This document shows, in pieces, positions 1 to 5,129 of a DNA stretch of 6,049 bases. The number at the start of each line of letters is the position of its first letter. Position 1 is the stretch's first letter. This DNA is from Xanthobacteraceae bacterium (GTDB lineage Bacteria; Pseudomonadota; Alphaproteobacteria; Rhizobiales; Xanthobacteraceae): the NCBI GenBank assembly GCA_030040825.1, contig JASHSY010000146.1, forward strand, positions 1 to 6,049. The letters are read 5' to 3'. The position numbers and the translations under genes are program-made. The notes beneath the pieces are model-generated. The model searched no databases and was not told the DNA's origin. It worked only from the letters and a program-made list of their open reading frames with translations.

Positions 1-21
1 TCTGCCGGCGGAGCGAATGGG

Positions 22-1056
22 ATGGCGTTTAAGGAACTGGTGTTTTCCGGCGTGCAGCCGACCGGCAATCTGCATCTCGGCAACTATCTTGGCGCCATCA
101 AGCGCTTCGCCGAGCTGCAGGACCGCTACGATTGCATTTATTGCGTCGTCGATCTGCACGCGATCACCGTGTGGCAGGAGCCCACGGAATTGCCCAAGGC
201 GATCCGCGAAGTCACCGCCGCCTTCATTGCCTGCGGCATCGACTCGAAGAAGCACATCGTATTCAACCAGAGTCAGGTGGCCGAGCACGCCGAGCTTGCC
301 TGGGTATTCAACTGCGTCGCTCGCCTCGGCTGGCTCAACCGCATGACGCAGTTCAAGGAGAAAGCCGGTAAAGACCGCGAGAACGCTTCGGTCGGCCTCT
401 ATGCTTATCCGACGCTGATGGCGGCCGACATTCTGGTCTACCGCGCCACCCACGTGCCGGTCGGCGAGGACCAGAAGCAGCATCTCGAACTGTCGCGCGA
501 CGTCGCGCAAAAATTCAACAATGACTTCGGCGAGTCGATCCGCGTGCACGGCTTCGGCGACACGTTTTTCCCGCTGCCCGAGCCGCTGATCACCGGCGAA
601 GCCACCCGCGTCATGTCGCTGCGCGACGGCACCAAGAAAATGTCGAAGTCGGACGCGTCCGATCAATCGCGCATCAATCTCACCGACGACGCCGACGCCA
701 TCGCGCAGAAAGTCAAGCGCGCCAAGACCGATCCGGAGCCGTTACCGAGCGAGGAGAACGGTCTGGCGACGCGACCGGAGGCCGACAATCTCGTCGGCAT
801 CTTCGCGGCGCTTGCCGGCACAACGCGCGCCGGCGTGCTCAAGGATTTCGGCAACGCGCAATTTTCCACCTTCAAGGCGGCGCTGACCGAACTGGCGGTA
901 GAGAAGCTAAGCCCGATCGCCGCCGAGATGCGGCGCCTGCAAAGCGATCCCGCCACGATCGACGCTATCCTCGCCGACGGGTCCGCCCGCGCACAAAAAA
1001 TCGCCGGCGAGACCATGAAGGCGGTCAAGGACATCGTCGGCTTCGTCCGCGCATAA
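22..1056 (+). CDS. trpS: Tryptophanyl-tRNA synthetase
   Basis: This is a cytoplasmic class I aminoacyl-tRNA synthetase that activates tryptophan with ATP and charges tRNA-Trp. The 344 residues match the usual bacterial length (about 330-350). The Rossmann fold opens with the HIGH-type signature in PTGNLHLGNYLGA (residues 13-25; HLGN at 18-21). The MAADIL segment (133-138) carries D136, which by family alignment should contact the indole nitrogen. The conserved VGEDQKQHLELSRD stretch spans 147-160, and the KMSKS loop is exact at 206-210. The C-terminal part (about 225-344) is the helical anticodon-binding region. The ATG at 22 is chosen because the N-terminus fits the family and a GGAG lies 8 bases upstream (10-13). 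The gene looks intact. It is the first gene of the co-directional cluster. An upstream gene may end within or overlap its start, but too little is visible to say. Confidence 0.98.
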   Translation: MAFKELVFSGVQPTGNLHLGNYLGAIKRFAELQDRYDCIYCVVDLHAITVWQEPTELPKAIREVTAAFIACGIDSKKHIVFNQSQVAEHAELAWVFNCVARLGWLNRMTQFKEKAGKDRENASVGLYAYPTLMAADILVYRATHVPVGEDQKQHLELSRDVAQKFNNDFGESIRVHGFGDTFFPLPEPLITGEATRVMSLRDGTKKMSKSDASDQSRINLTDDADAIAQKVKRAKTDPEPLPSEENGLATRPEADNLVGIFAALAGTTRAGVLKDFGNAQFSTFKAALTELAVEKLSPIAAEMRRLQSDPATIDAILADGSARAQKIAGETMKAVKDIVGFVRA

Positions 1057-1064
1057 ATTATTTT

Positions 1065-1208
1065 CCGTCACCCTGAGGCGCTCGGCGCGAAGCGTTGAGC
1101 CTCGTAGGGCGACGGCCCGAGCGTTTCGGCCGCGCATCCTTCGAGGCTCGCCATAGCGCGTCAAAGACGCGCGTAAACGCGCTTATGGCTCGCACCTCAG
1201 GATGACGG
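1065..1208. repeat. Imperfect palindromic intergenic repeat between trpS and usp
   Basis: The outer arms CCGTCACCCTGAGG (from 1065) and CCTCAGGATGACGG (to 1208) are inverted copies with one mismatch. Inside them, GAGCCTCG (1097-1104) pairs exactly with CGAGGCTC (1142-1149). A further hairpin, CCATAGCGCG (1151-1160) with CGCGCTTATGG (ending 1188), is imperfect by one extra base and encloses a perfect 7-bp stem, GCGCGTC-AAA-GACGCGC (1156-1172). An alternative stem, GCGCGT/ACGCGC (1169-1182), overlaps it. The nested arms and the wording of the ends resemble dispersed intergenic palindromes seen in Bradyrhizobium-like genomes, but copy number cannot be judged from one window. It starts 8 bases after the trpS stop. 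No T-tract follows, so I do not call it a terminator. It could act as an RNA-stabilising or attenuating structure. Confidence 0.8.
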
Positions 1209-1263
1209 GGAGGCTTGTCGGAACAGGCGCCGCCGTGGCAGCCTTGCGGCGGCCGGAGAATCC

Positions 1264-1758
1264 ATGTCGCGCAGGCGCCGCAGCTACGAAGCAGGCCACA
1301 AGCCCAAGCTTCTGGTCGTGATCGACGAAACCGAAGAATGCGATCGCGCCGTTTACTTCGCGAGCCGCCGCGCGGCGCGAATCGGCGGCAATGTGGTGAT
1401 GCTTCGGGTCAACGACATGGAAGGCCAGAGTCAGCAATGGCTCGGCGTCGCCGACATCATGCGCGCGGAAGCGCACGACGAGGCCGATGCGGAACTGAAA
1501 AAATACGCCGCACGCGCCAATAGCATCGCCGGCATCGCGCCGGAGCAGGTGATGCGCGAGGGCGACAAGGCCGAGGAGATCCTCAAGGTGATCGACGAGG
1601 ATGAGGATATTTTCATCCTGGTTCTGGCCGCCGGCGTTGGCGCCGAAGGGCCGGGGCCGCTGGTAACCACCATCGGCCGCACCGCCGGCGACTATCCGAT
1701 TCCTGTCGCCATTGTGCCCGGGCATCTGACCGATGACGAAATCGATGCTTTATCGTGA
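1264..1758 (+). CDS. Universal stress protein (UspA-type) domain protein
   Basis: A small cytoplasmic single-domain protein of 164 residues, close to the usual Usp length with a short basic N-terminal extension (MSRRRR). The fold is recognisable from the first strand KLLVVIDETEECDRAVYFA (15-33), with the nucleotide-site aspartate at D21. The last strands also fit: IFILVLAAGVGAEGPG (116-131) followed by YPIPVAIVPG (144-153). The canonical ATP loop G-x2-G-x9-G-[S/T] is altered: the best reading is G126-x2-G129-x8-G138, followed by R139 where S or T is usual. ATP binding is therefore uncertain. The ATG at 1264 has GGAGA at 1255-1259. The partner and trigger are unknown; a general stress or signalling role is inferred from the family only. 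The gene follows the palindromic repeat and precedes nfu by 115 bases. Confidence 0.88.
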   Translation: MSRRRRSYEAGHKPKLLVVIDETEECDRAVYFASRRAARIGGNVVMLRVNDMEGQSQQWLGVADIMRAEAHDEADAELKKYAARANSIAGIAPEQVMREGDKAEEILKVIDEDEDIFILVLAAGVGAEGPGPLVTTIGRTAGDYPIPVAIVPGHLTDDEIDALS

Positions 1759-1807
1759 GGATTGGCGGTATTTACTGCATCGGCGCCTGGCGTTATGACC
1801 CTTGAAC

Positions 1808-1836
1808 TTCCACGGAAATTCGCCACGTAGTAGAAT
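1808..1836 (+). promoter_or_regulatory. Weak candidate promoter upstream of nfu
   Basis: In the 115-base gap between usp and nfu, TAGAAT (1831-1836) matches five of six bases of a -10 hexamer, and TTCCAC (1808-1813) sits 17 bases upstream as a poor -35. The nearby GAATAGATTC (1833-1842) is a small palindrome that overlaps the -10. The local sequence is more AT-rich than its surroundings. I see no clear match to an IscR or other iron-regulator site. The call rests on spacing and one good hexamer only, so nfu may equally be read through from usp. Confidence 0.22.
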
Positions 1837-1873
1837 AGATTCGACAGCTTTCCCCACGACGGCAGAGGCAGCC

Positions 1874-2431
1874 ATGTTCATCCAGACCGAAGCGACGCCA
1901 AATCCGGCCACCCTCAAATTCCTGCCCGGCCAGGCGGTGCTCGATACCGGCACACTTGAACTGCGCGACAAGAACGAGGCGGCACAGTCGCCGTTGGCCG
2001 AACGGCTGTTCGACATCAACGGCGTCAGCGGCGTCTTCTATGGCTCTGATTTCATTGCGGTCACTAAGGACGGCGGCGAATGGCAACAGCTCAAGCCGAT
2101 GATCCTCGGCGCCATTATGGAGCACTACATGTCCGGGGCGCCGCTGCTTGCAGCCGGCAACGCCGCGCAGAGCGACGCCGATGAATTCTTTGACCCGGCC
2201 GATGCCGACACCGTCGCCACCATCAAGGAATTGATCGAGACTCGGGTGCGGCCGGCGGTGGCCAATGACGGTGGCGACATTACCTTCCGCGGCTTCAAGG
2301 ACGGCGTCGTCTATCTCGACATGAAGGGTGCCTGCTCGGGCTGTCCGTCGTCCACGGCAACACTGCGGCACGGCATCCAAAATCTGTTGCGGCATTTCAT
2401 TCCGGATATTACCGAAGTACGACCGACGTGA
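1874..2431 (+). CDS. NifU-like Fe-S cluster scaffold/carrier (Nfu family)
   Basis: This 185-residue cytoplasmic protein carries Fe-S clusters to client apoproteins. It has the two-domain layout of alphaproteobacterial and mitochondrial Nfu. The Nfu_N domain (about 1-87) begins with the hallmark MFIQTEATPNPATLKF. The NifU C-terminal domain (about 112-180) holds the cluster-binding C-x2-C in KGACSGCPSS (C154 and C157). The ATG at 1874 is chosen because the family N-terminus starts exactly there and AGAGG lies at 1864-1868, 5 bases upstream. An in-frame TTG at 1802 would add 24 residues with no family resemblance. Nfu proteins typically hold a [4Fe-4S] cluster across a dimer using the CxxC of each subunit. 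In this cluster MiaB is an obvious candidate client, since it needs two [4Fe-4S] clusters. The gene is intact and is followed 40 bases later by tsaB. Confidence 0.96.
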   Translation: MFIQTEATPNPATLKFLPGQAVLDTGTLELRDKNEAAQSPLAERLFDINGVSGVFYGSDFIAVTKDGGEWQQLKPMILGAIMEHYMSGAPLLAAGNAAQSDADEFFDPADADTVATIKELIETRVRPAVANDGGDITFRGFKDGVVYLDMKGACSGCPSSTATLRHGIQNLLRHFIPDITEVRPT

Positions 2432-2442
2432 CGGGGCGAGTT

Positions 2443-2461
2443 CGCGACGCGGTCCGTCGCG
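2443..2461 (+). other. Small hairpin in the nfu–tsaB gap
   Basis: CGCGACG (2443-2449) and CGTCGCG (2455-2461) form a perfect 7-bp GC-rich stem with a 5-base loop. It lies 10 bases before the tsaB ATG, where a ribosome binding site would be expected. No T-run follows, so it is not an intrinsic terminator. It might limit tsaB initiation or be chance in GC-rich DNA. Confidence 0.45.
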
Positions 2462-2471
2462 CAACTGATCC

Positions 2472-3155
2472 ATGCGCATAATTGCCATCGACACCGCACT
2501 GGCGGCATGCTCCGCGGCGGTGCTCGACACCGCCTATGGCGGAATTATCGCAAGCGAAAGCTTGCCGATGATCCGCGGCCACGCCGAAGCGTTGATGCCG
2601 CTGTTACACCGGGTGATGGAGGAGGCGGATTTGACTTTCGCCGACATCGACCGGATTGCAGTGACCACCGGACCAGGCAGCTTCACCGGTCTGCGCGTCG
2701 GTATTGCCGCCGCGCGCGGTATCGCGCTTGCCGCAGACAAGCCGATCGTCGGCCTATCGACGCTCTCAGCCTACGCCGCGCCGCACATGGCAGCCGATGA
2801 CAGGTTTCCGGTCGTGGCGGCGATCGACGCGCGCCACGCCCATGTCTATCTGCAGGTTTTCGCTCCAGGCGGGCGTACGCTGACGCCGCCGCGGCTTGCC
2901 CCGTTAGGCGAGGCCGTGCATGCGGCGGCGGCGGCCTCCGCCTGTATCGTCGGCTCAGCGGCGCAAACGGTTGCCGCGGCACTGACCGATGCCGACGCTG
3001 CTCCGGCCTTGATCGATGCGCGACCGGCGCCGGATATCGCCTGGGTGGCGCGGGTTGGCGCGGTCGTACAGGAAGGCCAATCGCCACCGAAGCCGCAATA
3101 TCTTCGCGCGCCGGACGCGCAACCGCAAAACGCCGCCCAGCTGCCGCGCCGATGA
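2472..3155 (+). CDS. tsaB: tRNA threonylcarbamoyladenosine biosynthesis protein TsaB
   Basis: TsaB (YeaZ) is the inactive ASKHA-fold partner of TsaD. Together with TsaE it supports transfer of threonylcarbamoyl to A37 of ANN-decoding tRNAs (t6A). The 227 residues match the family length. Visible marks are the first strand MRIIAIDTALAACSAAV (1-17), GHAEALMPLL (36-45), and the signature TTGPGSFTGLRVG (65-77) that contributes to the TsaD interface region. PIVGLSTL (91-98) and the late KPQYLRAPDAQP (207-218) are also conserved. The start at 2472 gives the expected N-terminus, although no Shine-Dalgarno is evident and a hairpin sits just upstream. The last four bases overlap the rimI start (ATGA), as is typical of the tsaB–rimI pair. 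The C-terminal half is alanine-rich but unbroken. TsaD, TsaE and TsaC are not in the window. Confidence 0.95.
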   Translation: MRIIAIDTALAACSAAVLDTAYGGIIASESLPMIRGHAEALMPLLHRVMEEADLTFADIDRIAVTTGPGSFTGLRVGIAAARGIALAADKPIVGLSTLSAYAAPHMAADDRFPVVAAIDARHAHVYLQVFAPGGRTLTPPRLAPLGEAVHAAAAASACIVGSAAQTVAAALTDADAAPALIDARPAPDIAWVARVGAVVQEGQSPPKPQYLRAPDAQPQNAAQLPRR

Positions 3156-3625
3156 CGAACTTCGTCTCTCGCCTGTTGAGCCGCACCGAGCCGATGATTG
3201 CGGAAGCACGCACCGGCGACGCGGCCGCCATCGCGGCGATCCACGCCGCTTCATTTCAGCGCGGCTGGGGCGAGGACGAATTCCGCCGGCTGATTGCCGA
3301 ACCCGCCGTGGTCACCCATCGCGCCGCCGCCGGCCACAACCTCACCGGCTTCATTATGTCGCGCGTGACCGCGGGCGAAGCCGAAATCCTGTCGGTCGCG
3401 ATCGCGCCATCGTGGCGCGGACGCGGTTTCGCCCGGCCGCTGCTCGATTTGCATTTGCGCCGCCTCGCCGGCGTCGGCGCGCGTACGGTGTTCCTGGAAG
3501 TCGGCGAGCATAACACGCCGGCCATGCGGCTCTACCGGCGGGCAGGCTTCTACGAGGTCGGACGCCGGCCGGGTTATTATGACGGCGGCGCGACAGCGCT
3601 GACACTGCGCCGCGACCTCGGCTGA
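3152..3625 (+). CDS. rimI: RimI-type GNAT N-acetyltransferase
   Basis: A 157-residue GNAT protein that uses acetyl-CoA. The family type acetylates the N-terminal amine of ribosomal protein S18 in E. coli; the substrate here is inferred. The core runs from about residue 15 (MIAEARTGDAAAIAAIHAAS) to 155. The AEILSVAIAP strand (77-86) is followed by the acetyl-CoA pyrophosphate loop R89-x2-G92-x-A94. FLEVGEHNTPAMRLYRRAGF (114-133) carries E116 and Y128, which align with the general base and acid of E. coli RimI. The ATG at 3152 overlaps the tsaB stop and has no Shine-Dalgarno of its own, implying translational coupling. An internal Met15 (codon at 3194) is an alternative start that keeps the whole domain, but alphaproteobacterial homologues often carry a short N-terminal extension like this one. 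The pairing with tsaB supports rimI over a generic GNAT. Confidence 0.92.
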   Translation: MTNFVSRLLSRTEPMIAEARTGDAAAIAAIHAASFQRGWGEDEFRRLIAEPAVVTHRAAAGHNLTGFIMSRVTAGEAEILSVAIAPSWRGRGFARPLLDLHLRRLAGVGARTVFLEVGEHNTPAMRLYRRAGFYEVGRRPGYYDGGATALTLRRDLG

Positions 3626-3686
3626 CGGGCCCAGGCGGAGAAGGTAAGATAGCAGGGGGCCAAACCGGCCGAAGATTCGAGGCAGG

Positions 3687-5129
3687 ATGACAGGTTCGCG
3701 CAAGCTTTTCGTCAAGTCGTTCGGCTGCCAGATGAACGTCTACGATTCGCGGCGCATGGCGGACACGCTGGTACCGGAAGGCTATACGGAAACCGCCACT
3801 GCTGAGGACGCCGATCTGATCATCCTCAACACCTGTCATATCCGCGAGAAGGCGGCGGAGAAGGTCTATTCCGAGCTTGGCCGCATGCGCCGCCTGAAAC
3901 AAGCGGCGGCTGAAGCTGACCGCGACGTACTGATCGCGGTGGCCGGCTGCGTCGCGCAAGCCGAGGGTGACGAGATCATCCGCCGGGCGCCCGCGGTCGA
4001 CATCGTGGTCGGCTCGCAGAACTATCATCGGCTGCCCGAACTGATCGTTCGTGCCGGCCGCGACGGTCCGCTGGTCGATACCGAATTTCCGGTCGATGAC
4101 AAATTCGATCGACTCGCTGCGCCGAGCGCCGCCACCATCCGCGCGCGCGGCGTCACCGCTTTCGTCACCGTGCAGGAAGGCTGCGACAAGTTCTGCTCGT
4201 TTTGCGTCGTGCCTTACACGCGCGGCGCGGAAACTTCACGCCCGGTTGAAAAGGTCACTGCCGAAGTCGAGCGGCTGGCGGCAGCCGGCGTGCGAGAAAT
4301 CACGCTGATCGGCCAGAACGTCAACGCCTATCACGGCGCCGGACCCGACGGACGGCCGTGGTCGCTGGCGCGGTTGCTCGAACGGCTCGCCGAATTGCGC
4401 GGTGTCGAGCGGCTGCGTTACACCACAAGCCACCCGCTCGACATGGCCGATGATTTGATTGCGGCACATCGCGATTTGCCGGCGCTGATGCCGCAGTTGC
4501 ACCTGCCGGTGCAATCGGGCTCCGACCGTATTCTTGCCGCCATGAACCGCCGCCACACCCGCACCGATTACCTCGACGTAGTCGCGCGGCTGCGCGCGGC
4601 GCGTCCCGATCTGGCGCTGACCTCAGATTTCATCGTCGGCTTTCCCGGCGAGACCGATGCCGACTTTGCCGACACGCTCAGTCTGGTTAGCGACGTCCAA
4701 TATGCCGGCGCATTCTCATTTAAGTATTCCTCGCGGCCTGGAACTCCCGGCGCCGATATGGACGAACAGGTCGCCGAGGCGGTGAAATCTGAACGGCTCC
4801 AGCGGCTGCAACAGGCGATCGACCGCAGTCACGCGGCGTTCAACCGCGGCTGTCTTGGCCGCACCCTTTCGGTGCTGTTCGAACGGCCGGGCCGCCACGC
4901 AGGCCAGATCGTCGGCCGCTCGCCTTATCTCCAGCCGGTTCAGGTCGATGCATCGGAGTCGCTGATCGGCGCAATCGCCGACGTCACCGTTACCGAAGTT
5001 GCCAGCAACAGCCTATTCGGCGCGTTGGCTACGCGAGCCGGGTGGGGTCCGACCCCTCCCCGAACCGTCTTCGACGGTTCATCCCTCCCCTTGCAGGGGA
5101 GGGTAAGGGTTAGGGACGCAGGAGCCTGA
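3687..5129 (+). CDS. miaB: tRNA-2-methylthio-N6-isopentenyladenosine37 methylthiotransferase MiaB
   Basis: A radical-SAM enzyme that adds a methylthio group to i6A37 of tRNAs reading UNN codons, using two [4Fe-4S] clusters. The N-terminal UPF0004 domain supplies the auxiliary-cluster cysteines C14 (SFGCQMN), C50 (LNTCHIREKAAEK) and C88 (VAGC). The radical-SAM motif C-x3-C-x2-C is C166, C170 and C173 in VQEGCDKFCSFCVVPYTRG. QLHLPVQSGSD (270-280) and DFIVGFPGET (314-323) are typical of the family. A C-terminal TRAM domain (about 385-449) ends near VTEVASNSLFGAL. The ATG at 3687 has GAGG at 3679-3682. At 480 residues it is a little longer than many homologues: residues 452-480 lie beyond TRAM and are largely encoded by a triple-hairpin repeat. 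The isopentenyl donor enzyme MiaA is not in the window. The stop directly abuts the phoH start. Confidence 0.97.
   Translation: MTGSRKLFVKSFGCQMNVYDSRRMADTLVPEGYTETATAEDADLIILNTCHIREKAAEKVYSELGRMRRLKQAAAEADRDVLIAVAGCVAQAEGDEIIRRAPAVDIVVGSQNYHRLPELIVRAGRDGPLVDTEFPVDDKFDRLAAPSAATIRARGVTAFVTVQEGCDKFCSFCVVPYTRGAETSRPVEKVTAEVERLAAAGVREITLIGQNVNAYHGAGPDGRPWSLARLLERLAELRGVERLRYTTSHPLDMADDLIAAHRDLPALMPQLHLPVQSGSDRILAAMNRRHTRTDYLDVVARLRAARPDLALTSDFIVGFPGETDADFADTLSLVSDVQYAGAFSFKYSSRPGTPGADMDEQVAEAVKSERLQRLQQAIDRSHAAFNRGCLGRTLSVLFERPGRHAGQIVGRSPYLQPVQVDASESLIGAIADVTVTEVASNSLFGALATRAGWGPTPPRTVFDGSSLPLQGRVRVRDAGA
5040..5115. repeat. Triple-hairpin palindromic repeat inside the 3' end of miaB
   Basis: Three hairpins follow one another almost without spacing. 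The first is GGG-T-GGGGT (5040-5048) against ACCCC-T-CCC (5052-5060), with a CCG loop and one T-T mismatch. The second is GAACCGTC (5062-5069) with GACGGTTC (5073-5080), a perfect 8-bp stem with a 3-base loop. The third is CCCTCCCC (5083-5090) with GGGGAGGG (5096-5103), perfect, with loop TTGCA. A G-rich tail (GGGTAAGGGTTAGGG) follows. Such CCCTCCCC…GGGGAGGGT units resemble dispersed intergenic repeats of Rhizobiales; that is recognition, not a search. Here the unit is read in frame, as residues 452 to about 477 of MiaB. Exact borders are uncertain; I place the left one at the first stem base. Confidence 0.75.
5120..5124 (+). promoter_or_regulatory. phoH ribosome binding site within the miaB 3' end
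   Basis: AGGAG lies 5 bases before the phoH ATG at 5130 and inside the last codons of miaB. It decides the phoH start and means that the two genes are translated from one message. It sits about 17 bases downstream of the last repeat hairpin. Confidence 0.8.

Noticed and set aside
3..32. A short open frame ending TAA at 30-32 that could be the tail of an upstream gene (for example murJ) overlapping the trpS start
   Set aside because: Only nine codons are visible and they match nothing I can recognise; any frame can look open over this length.
1057..1080. Intrinsic terminator after trpS
   Set aside because: The short T-run (1061-1064) comes before the repeat stem rather than after it, and no stem is followed by a U-tract.
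1802..1873. N-terminal extension of Nfu from an in-frame TTG at 1802
   Set aside because: The added 24 residues have no family resemblance, while the ATG at 1874 has a good ribosome site and gives the exact Nfu_N N-terminus.
1793..2530. A 245-codon minus-strand open frame opposite nfu
   Set aside because: It is a shadow of the GC-rich nfu codons: it covers nfu completely, shows no recognisable domain, and nfu has intact family motifs on the + strand.
3622..3650. Possible miaB promoter: CTGACG (3622-3627), 17 bases, TAAGAT (3645-3650)
   Set aside because: Each hexamer matches only about four of six consensus bases and the -35 overlaps the rimI stop; this is expected by chance.
2683..4028. 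Several overlapping minus-strand open frames (up to 224 codons) opposite tsaB, rimI and the miaB start
   Set aside because: They are Arg/Ala/Pro-rich compositional shadows with no domain signature, and they overlap well-supported + strand genes.
5083..5103. CCCTCCCC/GGGGAGGG hairpin as the miaB terminator
   Set aside because: No T-tract follows, the hairpin lies inside the coding frame, and phoH starts directly at the miaB stop with its ribosome site in miaB.
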